Shown here one piece after another: positions 21,924 to 33,169 of a stretch of 64,000 nucleotides of DNA. The DNA comes from Phytophthora colocasiae (taxonomy: Eukaryota; Oomycota; Peronosporomycetes; Peronosporales; Peronosporaceae). A program made the position numbers and the translations under genes. Numbering within the stretch: the stretch's first letter is position 1; each line of letters begins with the position of its first letter. The notes under the pieces were generated by a model. That model saw only the letters and a program-made list of their open reading frames with translations. It was not told the origin of the DNA and did no database searches. The stretch is taken from NCBI GenBank assembly GCA_018806915.1, contig JAGKQI010000034.1:1054001-1118000 (forward strand). Reading direction: 5' to 3'.

Positions 21924-23522
21924 ATGCTGGCTGCGACTCGGAAGATCTGGGCGCTCCTGCCGCTGCGTCTGAACTGGTTGACGCCCGACGCGCTGCTGCA
22001 GCTGCTGATCCTGTGGCCTCTGGAGCTCTACGAGGCGGTGGCCATTCTACCCGTGAGTTTCCTACGACGCCACGTGCCCGTGCTGGGCGGCGCGTTGGTC
22101 GTTTTGATGACGCTGCATGGAATTCTATTGCGGCTGTTCCTGGAGCTATTACGCGCCATCTTTGCGCGCGTCACGTACTCGCGCGATCCGGTGCTGACGT
22201 TCCGCAGCTTCTGGCGCGCCATGCAGGACCATTACGCGTTCCTGGAGCCGCGCCGCGTGGACTGGCAGCTCGTGCGCCAGCTGTTCGGAGACACCATTCA
22301 ACCTGCCACGAGCGACGACGACCTCTGGATCGCTCTGCAGGAGAGCGTATCGCTCTGTGACGATCCGTCGCTCGCAGTCTCAAGGGTGGCCGGGCCTGCA
22401 GGATCGTCAGGACCTAGGACGCTCACTGTTCGAGGTCACAAACTACCTACTACCGCAGCGCTGAAGTTCCAGCAATACACTTTAGCTGCTATTGAGAGAG
22501 AACACCTGACACAGGGAGGCCGCAGGATTGCCAACGACCGCTTCGTGTGCGGTATCTTAAACGCTGAGACCTGTCCAGGATGGAGAATCGGATACATTTG
22601 CGTTACGGCCATGCAGGGATTCGTAGAGTTTCCATTGCCGAGAGTGGACGCGCTCATGCCTTCCTGGACAAGAGGTGCGTCCACTGCTAACATTTCAGGA
22701 GAGGGGGCTGGTCAGACGCTGCTGAATGATGTCGATGGTAAGGCTGGAGAGGGAAAAGGAAGTCTGGCTGGCAGTTCCGTGGCAGTCCCGGAGATTTACG
22801 ACCTGGAGTCCATGCGATGGTCACTGGAAGCGATCTTGTTGGGTCTGGGAGATGTGGACGGACTGATTCTAGACCTGCGCTTTAATCAAGGGGGAGGATC
22901 GCACGTCGCTGCGTTGACGGTGGCGTCGTTCTTCGCCAGCGAGAATAAAGCAGGACTGGCCTTTTCAACGGACGAAAAGCTACCAGGATCTTCGCCAAGG
23001 TTCTCCAAGAGAAAGAAGTACTACATCCCTTACACGTCGCGCTGCACACGCTATCGAGGACCACTGGCCGTGCTGCAGAGTCAATACACTCGCGGGTAAG
23101 ATGGCCTGGTTGTTCGTCTGAACGATTGAGTTAAACCAGACTAACTGACTGTGGTCTTTGTTTGCGGAGATAGCACGGCAGAACTGCTATGTCTGTCGTT
23201 GATGAATCGCCCACTTACGAGTCGAATTGGCGCTACTACCGCCGGCAATTTGTCACCCACCCGACAGCTACGTTTGCCTAACTACTGGACCGTTGAAATC
23301 CCGCACCAGCGTATCTTCAGTGCAGATAACGAGTTATTTGAGGGTGTGGGTATCCCTGCCACGGAGGTCGTACCCGATATGGAGGTGTTTTCTGCTCAGA
23401 TAAACGGTAATTCGCCCAAGAAGCAGAGGACGGCTGCTGCTGCCTCAAGTGCCGCCTTTGATCCCTGTGTGAGGAAGGCGATCGACCACATTATGGACGT
23501 CGAGGCAGCTCTTGACAAGTGA
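21924..23522 (+). CDS. Membrane-anchored S41-family (tail-specific) protease-like protein
   Basis: Exons 21924-23095 and 23174-23522 joined over a 78-bp intron (GTAAGA, ACTAAC branch, GATAG acceptor); 506 residues. The earlier open frame begins at a TTG, so the first ATG at 21924 is used. Residues about 1-70 contain two or more hydrophobic spans (LLQLLILWPLELYEAVAILP, LGGALVVLMTLHGILL). Then comes an S41-type core: a helical module around LTFRSFWRAMQDHYAFLEP, GYICVTAMQGFV, and the signature LILDLRFNQGGGSHVAAL. After the splice, GTAELLCLSLMNRP occupies the position of the catalytic S-A-x-E motif; by this model the Ser is replaced by Gly. The protein is convergent with the arginine methyltransferase gene 119 bp away. 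Confidence 0.75.
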
Positions 23523-23641
23523 CGTGATGTGATGTCTGTCACGGCTACCAACATGCGTCGGGGTGATATTTAGCTTTTTTTCCATTGCGAACAGTTCATA
23601 ACAGAAACCTTCCTGCTTCTGGGCGTACTGTAACACCAGCT

Positions 23642-24898
23642 TCAGTATGGAGAGCTCTGTTGTTGCGTTCCGTCAGAGGTGGCCGCAGCTCCAGGTGAAT
23701 ACAGGTAATGGTACATCTGGTCATGCAACCGAATATGATTCCGAGACGCGATCGGAGTTCCATCCAGACGAACTGAACAAATAAAAATGTAAGATATCTA
23801 GCACAACGCAATAAGTAGACAGGAGAACGCACCTTCAAGGTCGATATCGTAGCTGAACTTCTTGTTGGCAACAAAGTGAAGGTTCCCACTGACACTCTGA
23901 GATGCATTGACCGCAATGGGAGTAGGAAGCAGCAGGCGGCACTGATACCAGTGTGTTCCTGCGTCGTGTGGTGCTGTACTGAGTACAACGCGTGCATCAG
24001 AGCCTAAAAAGTCGACAGTGAACCAGCAACCAAGTCCGTGCATGATGGCAGTGCGCTCAACCACAAAGTGGAACGGGAAGTCGAACGTGTCGAGCTGTTC
24101 CTTGGTCACATCAGCAAAATCCAGCACATGCTCGGCCGGACGTGAACTTAGCAAGATCTCTGGAGGGAAGTAGCCCACCACAGGTTGTGAGAAATGATTG
24201 TCCATTGCCCGTCCCCGAAGGCTGGACAGATTGACGCCGTAGAAGTCCTGTTGCTGCCAGAACGAGACCTTGGCCATCTGTTCCCTGTAGATACTATCGT
24301 CTGAGAAGGGTGCAACGAACATTGTACCGGTGGACGGGAACATCTTGAAGCTCGGTGATTGTCGTCGCCACTTCTTGCCAGCAGCTACGAAAGTCTCGAG
24401 CATCCGTTCATGCACGAGAAAGAAGCCCATGGGCTCAGACACCACCACGTCAACCTGCTCAGGCAACTGCACCTCCTCCATCTTCCCCTTAATGACGGTT
24501 ATACGATCACTAAGGCCGTTTGAAGCCACCAGTTCGCGAGCACATTCGGCCATGTTGCTCAACTCAACGGCGTACACTTTACGAGCACCAGCTTTGATGG
24601 CGAAGAAGGCCAAGATGCCCGATCCTGTACCCACATCCAGCACCACTTTATCTTTAAAATCTGACGGATTGGAGAACATCGCACGCTCGTAAGTGCCGGT
24701 GCGTACGTGATCCTGCAGCATATTCTGTTGGTGAAGCAGCATTCCGTAGTACTGTGAGAAAGGATTGTCCTCATCCTTCTCTTCGCTGGTATTGGCGTCA
24801 TTCTGGCTTCCACTAGCAGGTGGACGGTTGCCAGTCTTCAACCAAGCCTCTGTGTCCTCGGACGACGCTGGAGATGCTGTAGGCTGCTGCTCTGACAT
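23642..24898 (-). CDS. CARM1: Type I protein arginine methyltransferase (CARM1/PRMT4-like)
   Basis: Minus-strand exons 24898-23833 and 23772-23642 with a 60-bp intron (GTGCGT...TTCAG); 398 residues. The short last exon supplies RLDGTPIASRNHIRLHDQMY, replacing an early stop. The start uses the ATG at 24898, as the longer frame opens with GTG. The enzyme transfers methyl groups from SAM to arginine in histones and RNA-binding proteins. Visible motifs: YYGMLLHQQNMLQDHVRTGT, SAM-binding VVLDVGTGSGIL (about residues 85-96), the double-E loop SEPMGFFLVHERMLE (Glu155 and Glu164), and the THW loop THWYQ. The match to animal CARM1 is closer than to PRMT1 (QQNM..., FHGVDLSALRG-like YGVNLSSLRG). It lacks CARM1's long N-terminal PH-like module. 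Confidence 0.92.
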
Positions 24899-24952
24899 GT
24901 CGGAGCTCACAAGTGCGTCAATATTTTTTAGGGGTTAACACCTATGTGAACC

Positions 24953-24966
24953 ACCACATTTGTGGT
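24953..24966. repeat. Perfect 14-bp palindrome between CARM1 and GH17 genes
   Basis: ACCACATTTGTGGT, flanked on both sides by GTGAACCAC-type direct repeats, 55 bp upstream of the methyltransferase start in the divergent 511-bp region. It could be a regulatory site, but there is no proof. Confidence 0.35.
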
Positions 24967-25409
24967 GAACCACATAAAATGTATCCATACGTTGCAACGA
25001 GTGTGACACGGTAGCGTTTGGTTGTTGGGGCAACAGCAGTACAGTAGGTTGGCAACACTGTTGCGTGTTGAGATGTTGCAAAATATCCAAGCAAATGGCA
25101 GCGTTGGGATCACCTGGTCGATGCCAACTAGAGCTCGCTATGTTAGTACGTGTATTAATTAAGTTCACAGTACAGCACGAAGATGCGGCGTTCCCATGGC
25201 GTTGTTTGGCGTACATTTCGCACACCGCAACTACATGTATTCAAAACGACCCACACGCACATGTTGCCAATCATCTGCAGAGCTTCTTGTGGCTTTGCAT
25301 CGGCACAACGTGATCGGTTCGATCGTCTTGAGCAGACACTGTGAGGGACACTTCCCATTTCTTCAGCTAGGCCTCACAAGCTCCGCGGAGATTTACCAGT
25401 TCATCCAAG

Positions 25410-26738
25410 ATGAAGCTCTTCCTGCCCACCCTCGTCGCCTCTGTGGTGTTCATGCTCAACGGAGCTGATGCTCTCAACGTCAAGATGCCTGGTGTCAACT
25501 ACAACTCACGTAAGGGTCCCGACTGGGCTCCCGATAGCTCTAAGTGCAAGTCTGCGTCTGAGGTGCAGAAAGACATGTACGCACTCAAGGGAATCACCGA
25601 CAAGGTCCGCATCTACTCTCTGGTGGACTGCAACCAGGCCGAACTCGTGCTTCCTGCCGCTAAGAACGCCGGTCTGCAAGTTCATCTCGGTATTTGGACG
25701 ACCAAGAGCCACGACTACCTGTTGCAGGAGAAGGCGAAGCTTGCCGGTCTCATTGACTCGGGACTCTACGACAATAACGTCATTGGTCTTCACGTCGGTA
25801 GTGAAACGATCTACCGCGAAGAGATCAACGCAGACACAGCTATCAGCTACATGAAGGAGATCCGTGACTACATCCGTGGTCGTGGTAAGAACACTCCGGT
25901 TACCATTGCTGATGTGATTGACATCTACAACGCGAACCAACAGCTCATCGACGCGGTCGACTACATCTCCGTGAACCAGTTCTCCTTCTGGGAGCGAGCT
26001 GATGTGAATGAAGGAGCTGCCATCACGCTTGACCGCCTCAAAAACCTTCGCGTTGCGGCTGCCAATAAGGGCAAGAAGGTCGTCATCTCGGAGACTGGCT
26101 GGAGTTCTGGTGGCTCAGACCCTGCTGCGGGTGTTGCTTCTCCTGAGAACCAGGCCAAGTTCTTCTCCGACTTCTTCCAGATGGCTCGTTCCCACAACTT
26201 CGACTACTACTGGTACGTCGCGTTCGACTCCAAGTGGCGCGTGACGAACGGTGGCAAGGAGGTTGAAGCCGACTTCGGCATCTTCAAAGAGGATGACACG
26301 ATGAAGGGCAACTTCCAAGGCCTGACGATCGGTTGGAAGGACCCGAAGGCTCTCCGTAATGCTGGTACGAAGCTGCTTCTATCGGAAAAAGACGGTAACG
26401 TGTACATGTCGAGCAAGTCAGCGGACTGGCTGGTGCAGGAGCAACAGGTCTGGTTCTTCGACTCTGCTACTCAACAGGTGCGTTCTAAGAGCAGTGACCG
26501 CTGTCTGGACGCCTACCAGGGCTGGAATGGGGGCATTGTGCACGTGTACCGCTGCATGGACAATGAGGCCAACCAGAAGTGGACGTTCGAGAGTTCCACC
26601 GGTAAGCTCAAGCATGCGAAGCACCAGGGCTTCTGCCTGGACACGGACCCGGCACAGGGCAACAAGCTTCAGCTGTACGGATGCTCGCCCAACAACCCGA
26701 ACCAGCAGTGGAGCGTGATCAACCCGGCCAACATTTGA
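25410..26738 (+). CDS. GH17 endo-beta-1,3-glucanase with ricin-type lectin domain, copy 1
   Basis: 442 residues, single exon, signal peptide MKLFLPTLVASVVFMLNGADA. The GH17 barrel spans about residues 22-310: acid/base Glu132 in GLHVGSETI and nucleophile Glu228 in VVISETGWSSGG. Residues about 345-440 form a ricin-B/CBM13-like lectin module with RCLDAYQGWNGGIVHVYRC, NQKW, GFCLDTD and NQQW motifs. The enzyme is predicted to be secreted and to cut beta-1,3-glucan, either in the oomycete's own wall or in plant callose. Intact. Its upstream DNA differs from that of copies 2-5; a weak Inr/FPR-like string (CACTTCCCATTTCTTC, about 25349-25364) lies 46 bp before the ATG. Confidence 0.93.
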   Translation: MKLFLPTLVASVVFMLNGADALNVKMPGVNYNSRKGPDWAPDSSKCKSASEVQKDMYALKGITDKVRIYSLVDCNQAELVLPAAKNAGLQVHLGIWTTKSHDYLLQEKAKLAGLIDSGLYDNNVIGLHVGSETIYREEINADTAISYMKEIRDYIRGRGKNTPVTIADVIDIYNANQQLIDAVDYISVNQFSFWERADVNEGAAITLDRLKNLRVAAANKGKKVVISETGWSSGGSDPAAGVASPENQAKFFSDFFQMARSHNFDYYWYVAFDSKWRVTNGGKEVEADFGIFKEDDTMKGNFQGLTIGWKDPKALRNAGTKLLLSEKDGNVYMSSKSADWLVQEQQVWFFDSATQQVRSKSSDRCLDAYQGWNGGIVHVYRCMDNEANQKWTFESSTGKLKHAKHQGFCLDTDPAQGNKLQLYGCSPNNPNQQWSVINPANI

Positions 26739-26881
26739 GCGCCGTCGTAGATCTTTTGTAGAGTTCCTGTCCTAAATAGAGTGGATACCCGTTTTGAAAA
26801 CTCTACAACAGTGCTTGCTTCACCCATCTTACACATACTAGTAGTATTCATTTCCTATCCGTGATTTTAATCAGTTGCAGT

Positions 26882-26917
26882 CGTACGTGAAACTTTCACG
26901 ACGAAAGTACACGTACG
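26882..26917. repeat. Hairpin 3' of each GH17 copy
   Basis: Arms CGTACGTG / CACGTACG with inner CTTTC / GAAAG pairing, about 145 bp after the stop codon. The same hairpin is found in all four spacers (also near 29468, 32055 and 34640). A role in RNA 3' ends is possible but unproven. Confidence 0.5.
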
Positions 26918-27034
26918 CAGGACAGTACATGAACAAGATGTCCCTGTAGTTCCAGGTGAAGTGCCAATGTTTTCTATTAGCAGTCGGCCGCGTGGCGAAG
27001 ACTACAGTAAGATATGTACATTGCAATTCATGCG

Positions 27035-27554
27035 GAAAAATATTTTTTTCGAGCAAATGCCGGATGGTTCGCAAGCAAACAGAAATCAAAGTGGTTTTTC
27101 GAGCAAAAAAGTAAGCCAAGCAAATTTTAGTAATCAATATATAAATCTCTCGCTTCCCTGTCTTGCCTCTTAGTGCGTGAAGGTTCCACCCGTAGCATGC
27201 GTATACGAGATCATTACAAGCCTCCTTGGTGGCAAAACTACCGACTAGTTCATACCGCTTACGCCCCTGGATTGTACGTGGGTGTCCGATTCTACGTCGT
27301 ACTCTGAGCTGTCTGCCATGCTTCACAGATTCAGGCTTGTGTACTTCACTTTTGGTTTAGTAGTGGGCCGCTCTTTTGTGCTTGTATTCCTGGAGAAGAT
27401 CGTTTTGTAACTTCTGTTTTGTAACTTCTTGTCAAAATCCACAAGTCCTTAAGTTCGCATAGCTGCTTGCGAACCATCCGATTTGCTTGAAAAGTCACCA
27501 TGAAACGGGGTTGCTTGGTAAAAAACCTTTTTTTGCTTGAAAAAAATCCGCACC
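27035..27554. mobile_element. Small non-autonomous TIR element (MITE-like) in the array spacer
   Basis: About 520 bp with inverted ends sharing ATTTTTTTC[G/A]AGCAAA, flanked by an 11-bp direct repeat CAATTCATGCG at 27024-27034 and 27555-27565. A second inverted pair lies inside (CGGATGGTTCGCAAGC at 27061-27076, inverted at 27465-27480), giving extended terminal pairing. The size of the flanking repeat suits a MULE-type insertion. Equivalent copies lie in the other three spacers, so insertion preceded amplification. The outermost bases do not pair perfectly, so exact ends are uncertain. Confidence 0.6.
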
Positions 27555-27915
27555 CAATTCATGCGCTTCATCATCGGTGCCAATGCAGTCGTCACAGATC
27601 GTAACGTCGAAATGCTTTCGACGACAAAAGGACGACAGGTTGAGCCAGTCGCACGTACAAGAATTCACCAGACATCCCGGGATCACTTGCGTTGCGTGAA
27701 GCATTTTGTCACTAGAAGGACAGGCCACAACGTATTTCGAAAGGCACAACTACAAGTGCATGTAGTTATCAAGATAGAGGCATTGAGGTTGCTGCAAAAA
27801 AATTCAGTATTTGGTGTGTGATTGTTTTTGCTGTTAGTGTACCAAGCATAGCACAGGCATCAGACATCTTCCCTATGCCACTGACGCGTGCTGCTTGAGC
27901 TCCTTTTCACCATTG

Positions 27916-27931
27916 TCACTTTCAATTTTCC
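27916..27931 (+). promoter_or_regulatory. Inr-FPR core promoter motif of GH17 copy 2
   Basis: TCACTTTCAATTTTCC fits the oomycete Inr+FPR supra-motif (YCAYTYYNCAWTTTNC) and lies 68 bp before the ATG. The same motif precedes copy 3 (30500-30515), copy 4 (33087-33102) and copy 5 (35674-35689). Confidence 0.65.
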
Positions 27932-27999
27932 CTGCAGGACTGACGAACACTAGAGTAGAATTACGAACTAGTTCCATCCACGACTAGTATTCATCCACG

Positions 28000-29326
28000 A
28001 TGAAGCTCTTCCTGCCCACCCTCGTCGCCTCTGTGGTGTTCATGCTCAACGGAGCTGATGCTCTCAACGTCAAGATGCCTGGTGTCAACTACAACTCACG
28101 TAAGGGTCCCGACTGGGCTCCCGATAGCTCTAAGTGCAAGTCTGCGTCTGAGGTGCAGAAAGACATGTACGCACTCAAGGGAATCACCGACAAGGTCCGC
28201 ATCTACTCTCTGGTGGACTGCAACCAGGCCGAACTCGTGCTTCCTGCCGCTAAGAACGCCGGTCTGCAAGTTCATCTCGGTATTTGGACGACCAAGAGCC
28301 ACGACTACCTGTTGCAGGAGAAGGCGAAGCTTGCCGGTCTCATTGACTCGGGACTCTACGACAATAACGTCATTGGTCTTCACGTCGGTAGTGAAACGAT
28401 CTACCGCGAAGAGATCAACGCAGACACAGCTATCAGCTACATGAAGGAGATCCGTGACTACATCCGTGGTCGTGGTAAGAACACTCCGGTTACCATTGCT
28501 GATGTGATTGACATCTACAACGCGAACCAACAGCTCATCGACGCGGTCGACTACATCTCCGTGAACCAGTTCTCCTTCTGGGAGCGAGCTGATGTGAATG
28601 AAGGAGCTGCCATCACGCTTGACCGCCTCAAAACCTTCGCGTTGCGGCTGCCAATAAGGGCAAGAAGGTCGTCATCTCGGAGACTGGCTGGAGTTCTGGT
28701 GGCTCAGACCCTGCTGCGGGTGTTGCTTCTCCTCAGAACCAGGCCAAGTTCTTCTCCGACTTCTTCCAGATGGCTCGTTCCCACAACTTCGACTACTACT
28801 GGTACGTCGCGTTCGACTCCAAGTGGCGCGTGACGAACGGTGGCAAGGAGGTTGAAGCCGACTTCGGCATCTTCAAAGAGGATGACACGATGAAGGGCAA
28901 CTTCCAAGGCCTGACGATCGGTTGGAAGGACCCGAAGGCTCTCCGTAATGCTGGTACGAAGCTGCTTCTATCGGAAAAAGACGGTAACGTGTACATGTCG
29001 AGCAAGTCAGCGGACTGGCTGGTGCAGGAGCAACAGGTCTGGTTCTTCGACTCTGCTACTCAACAGGTGCGTTCTAAGAGCAGTGACCGCTGTCTGGACG
29101 CCTACCAGGGCTGGAATGGGGCATTGTGCACGTGTACCGCTGCATGGACAATGAGGCCAACCAGAAGTGGACGTTCGAGAGTTCCACCGGTAAGCTCAAG
29201 CATGCGAAGCACCAGGGCTTCTGCCTGGACACGGACCCGGCACAGGGCAACAAGCTTCAGCTGTACGGATGCTCGCCCAACAACCCGAACCAGCAGTGGA
29301 GCGTGATCAACCCGGCCAACATTTGA
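28000..29326 (+). pseudogene. GH17-lectin glucanase, copy 2, two homopolymer frameshifts
   Basis: Nearly identical to copy 1, but with one A missing from the A run at 28630-28633 (four instead of five) and one G missing from the G run at 29118-29121 (four instead of five). The first shift falls after the codons for ITLDRLK and removes the nucleophile ETGW from frame; the second falls in the lectin module. Reading resumes correctly in the shifted frames up to the normal stop. Both changes are single bases in homopolymers, so assembly error is a serious alternative to true inactivation. The Inr-FPR motif upstream is intact. Confidence 0.8.
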
Positions 29327-30582
29327 GCGCCGTCGTAGATCTTTGTAGAGTTCCTGTCCTAAATAGAGTGGATACCCGTTTTGAAAACTCTACAACAGTG
29401 CTTGCTTCACCCATCTTACACATACTAGTAGTATTCATTTCCTATCCGTGATTTTAATCAGTTGCAGTCGTACGTGAAACTTTCACGACGAAAGTACACG
29501 TACGCAGGACAGTACATGAACAAGATGTCCCTGTAGTTCCAGGTGAAGTGCCAATGTTTTCTATTAGCAGTCGGCCGCGTGGCGAAGACTACAGTAAGAT
29601 ATGTACATTGCAATTCATGCGGAAAAATATTTTTCGAGCAAATGCCGGATGGTTCGCAAGCAAACAGAAATCAAAGTGGTTTTTCGAGCAAAAAGTAAGC
29701 CAAGCAAATTTTAGTAATCAATATATAAATCTCTCGCTTCCCTGTCTTGCCTCTTAGTGCGTGAAGGTTCCACCCGTAGCATGCGTATACGAGATCATTA
29801 CAAGCCTCCTTGGTGGCAAAACTACCGACTAGTTCATACCGCTTACGCCCCTGGATTGTACGTGGGTGTCCGATTCTACGTCGTACTCTGAGCTGTCTGC
29901 CATGCTTCACAGATTCAGGCTTGTGTACTTCACTTTTGGTTTAGTAGTGGGCCGCTCTTTTGTGCTTGTATTCCTGGAGAAGATCGTTTTGTAACTTCTG
30001 TTTTGTAACTTCTTGTCAAAATCCACAAGTCCTTAAGTTCGCATAGCTGCTTGCGAACCATCCGAATTGCTTGAAAAGTCACCATGAAACCGGGTTGCTA
30101 GGTAAAAAACCTTTTTTTGCTTGAAAAAAATCCGCACCCAATTCATGCGCTTCATCATCGGTGCCAATGCAGTCGTCACAGATCGTAACGTCGAAATGCT
30201 TTCGACGACAAAAGGACGACAGGTTGAGCCAGTCGCACGTACAAGAATTCACCAGACATCCCGGGATCACTTGCGTTGCGTGAAGCATTTTGTCACTAGA
30301 AGGACAGGCCACAACGTATTTCGAAAGGCACAACTACAAGTGCATGTAGTTATCAAGATAGAGGCATTGAGGTTGCTGCAAAAAAATTCAGTATTTGGTG
30401 TGTGATTGTTTTTGCTGTTAGTGTACCAAGCATAGCACAGGCATCAGACATCTTCCCTATGCCACTGACGCGTGCTGCTTGAGCTCCTTTTCACCATTGT
30501 CACTTTCAATTTTCCCTGCAGGACGACGAACACTAGAGTAGAATTACGAACTAGTTCCATCCACGACTAGTATTCATCCACG

Positions 30583-31911
30583 ATGAAGCTCTTCCTGCCC
30601 ACCCTCGTCGCCTCTGTGGTGCTCATGCTCAACGGAGCTGATGCTCTCAACGTCAAGATGCCTGGTGTCAACTACAACTCACGTAAGGGTCCCGACTGGG
30701 CTCCCGATAGCTCTAAGTGCAAGTCTGCGTCTGAGGTGCAGAAAGACATGTACGCACTCAAGGGAATCACCGACAAGGTCCGCATCTACTCTCTGGTGGA
30801 CTGCAACCAGGCCGAACTCGTGCTTCCTGCCGCTAAGAACGCCGGTCTGCAAGTTCATCTCGGTATTTGGACGACCAAGAGCCACGACTACCTGTTGCAG
30901 GAGAAGGCGAAGCTTGCCGGTCTCATTGACTCGGGACTCTACGACAATAACGTCATTGGTCTTCACGTCGGTAGTGAAACGATCTACCGCGAAGAGATCA
31001 ACGCAGACACAGCTATCAGCTACATGAAGGAGATCCGTGACTACATCCGTGGTCGTGGTAAGAACACTCCGGTTACCATTGCTGATGTGATTGACATCTA
31101 CAACGCGAACCAACAGCTCATCGACGCGGTCGACTACATCTCCGTGAACCAGTTCTCCTTCTGGGAGCGAGCTGATGTGAATGAAGGAGCTGCCATCACG
31201 CTTGACCGCCTCAAAAACCTTCGCGTTGCGGCTGCCAATAAGGGCAAGAAGGTCGTCATCTCGGAGACTGGCTGGAGTTCTGGTGGCTCAGACCCTGCTG
31301 CGGGTGTTGCTTCTCCTCAGAACCAGGCCAAGTTCTTCTCCGACTTCTTCCAGATGGCTCGTTCCCACAACTTCGACTACTACTGGTACGTCGCGTTCGA
31401 CTCCAAGTGGCGCGTGACGAACGGTGGCAAGGAGGTTGAAGCCGACTTTGGTGTGTTCCAAGAGGACGACACGATGAAGGGCAACTTCCAAGGCCTGACG
31501 ATCGGTTGGAAGGACCCGAAGGCTCTCCGTAATGCTGGTACGAAGCTGCTTCTATCGGAAAAAGACGGTAACGTGTACATGTCGAGCAAGTCAGCGGACT
31601 GGCTGGTGCAGGAGCAACAGGTCTGGTTCTTCGACTCTGCTACTCAACAGGTGCGTTCTAAGAGCAGTGACCGCTGTCTGGACGCCTACCAGGGCTGGAA
31701 TGGGGGCATTGTGCACGTGTACCGCTGCATGGACAATGAGGCCAACCAGAAGTGGACGTTCGAGAGTTCCACCGGTAAGCTCAAGCATGCGAAGCACCAG
31801 GGCTTCTGCCTGGACACGGACCCGGCACAGGGCAACAAGCTTCAGCTGTACGGATGCTCGCCCAACAACCCGAACCAGCAGTGGAGCGTGATCAACCCGG
31901 CCAACATTTGA
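30583..31911 (+). CDS. GH17 endo-beta-1,3-glucanase with lectin domain, copy 3
   Basis: 442 residues, intact. Same layout as copy 1, with both catalytic Glu residues and one ricin-type module. Distinguishing changes from copy 1: SVVLMLNG instead of SVVFMLNG in the signal peptide, SPQNQ instead of SPENQ, and DFGVFQEDD instead of DFGIFKEDD. These are shared with copies 4 and 5 (SPQNQ also with copy 2). Transcription should start at the Inr-FPR motif at 30500. Confidence 0.93.
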   Translation: MKLFLPTLVASVVLMLNGADALNVKMPGVNYNSRKGPDWAPDSSKCKSASEVQKDMYALKGITDKVRIYSLVDCNQAELVLPAAKNAGLQVHLGIWTTKSHDYLLQEKAKLAGLIDSGLYDNNVIGLHVGSETIYREEINADTAISYMKEIRDYIRGRGKNTPVTIADVIDIYNANQQLIDAVDYISVNQFSFWERADVNEGAAITLDRLKNLRVAAANKGKKVVISETGWSSGGSDPAAGVASPQNQAKFFSDFFQMARSHNFDYYWYVAFDSKWRVTNGGKEVEADFGVFQEDDTMKGNFQGLTIGWKDPKALRNAGTKLLLSEKDGNVYMSSKSADWLVQEQQVWFFDSATQQVRSKSSDRCLDAYQGWNGGIVHVYRCMDNEANQKWTFESSTGKLKHAKHQGFCLDTDPAQGNKLQLYGCSPNNPNQQWSVINPANI

Positions 31912-33169
31912 GCGCCGTCGTAGATCTTTTGTAGAGTTCCTGTCCTAAATAGAGTGGATACCCGTTTTGAAAACTCTACAACAGTGCTTGCTTCACCCAT
32001 CTTACACATACTAGTAGTATTCATTTCCTATCCGTGATTTTAATCAGTTGCAGTCGTACGTGAAACTTTCACGACGAAAGTACACGTACGCAGGACAGTA
32101 CATGAACAAGATGTCCCTGTAGTTCCAGGTGAAGTGCCAATGTTTTCTATTAGCAGTCGGCCGCGTGGCGAAGACTACAGTAAGATATGTACATTGCAAT
32201 TCATGCGGAAAAATATTTTTCGAGCAAATGCCGGATGGTTCGCAAGCAAACAGAAATCAAAGTGGTTTTTCGAGCAAAAAAGTAAGCCAAGCAAATTTTA
32301 GTAATCAATATATAAATCTCTCGCTTCCCTGTCTTGCCTCTTAGTGCGTGAAGGTTCCACCCGTAGCATGCGTATACGAGATCATTACAAGCCTCCTTGG
32401 TGGCAAAACTACCGACTAGTTCATACCGCTTACGCCCCTGGATTGTACGTGGGTGTCCGATTCTACGTCGTACTCTGAGCTGTCTGCCATGCTTCACAGA
32501 TTCAGGCTTGTGTACTTCACTTTTGGTTTAGTAGTGGGCCGCTCTTTTGTGCTTGTATTCCTGGAGAAGATCGTTTTGTAACTTCTGTTTTGTAACTTCT
32601 TGTCAAAATCCACAAGTCCTTAAGTTCGCATAGCTGCTTGCGAACCATCCGATTTGCTTGAAAAGTCACCATGAAACGGGGTTGCTTGGTAAAAAACCTT
32701 TTTTTGCTTGAAAAAAATCCGCACCCAATTCATGCGCTTCATCATCGGTGCCAATGCAGTCGTCACAGATCGTAACGTCGAAATGCTTTCGACGACAAAA
32801 GGACGACAGGTTGAGCCAGTCGCACGTACAAGAATTCACCAGACATCCCGGGATCACTTGCGTTGCGTGAAGCATTTTGTCACTAGAAGGACAGGCCACA
32901 ACGTATTTCGAAAGGCACAACTACAAGTGCATGTAGTTATCAAGATAGAGGCATTGAGGTTGCTGCAAAAAAATTCAGTATTTGGTGTGTGATTGTTTTT
33001 GCTGTTAGTGTACCAAGCATAGCACAGGCATCAGACATCTTCCCTATGCCACTGACGCGTGCTGCTTGAGCTCCTTTTCACCATTGTCACTTTCAATTTT
33101 CCCTGCAGGACGACGAACACTAGAGTAGAATTACGAACTAGTTCCATCCACGACTAGTATTCATCCACG

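Larger units (their letters stand above)
26739..27999. repeat. Spacer of the GH17 array (first of four)
   Basis: Repeated at 29327-30582, 31912-33169 and 34498-35756 with only scattered substitutions and homopolymer length changes. It contains the terminator region of the upstream gene, a hairpin, a small TIR-bearing element and the promoter of the next copy. Open frames of 84-150 codons recur in all four spacers because the DNA is duplicated; they show no clear family match. Confidence 0.85.

Noticed and set aside
26871..27326. Minus-strand frame of 151 codons in the GH17 spacer, and similar ones in the other spacers
   Set aside because: It spans the end of the MITE-like element and contains no family motif. 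Its recurrence only reflects recent duplication, not selection.
27495..27749. Possible SWIM-like zinc finger in the spacer (CTCDWLNLSSFCRRKH)
   Set aside because: Spacing C-x-C-x8-C-x3-H does not fit SWIM (C-x-H end), and no transposase core is present nearby.
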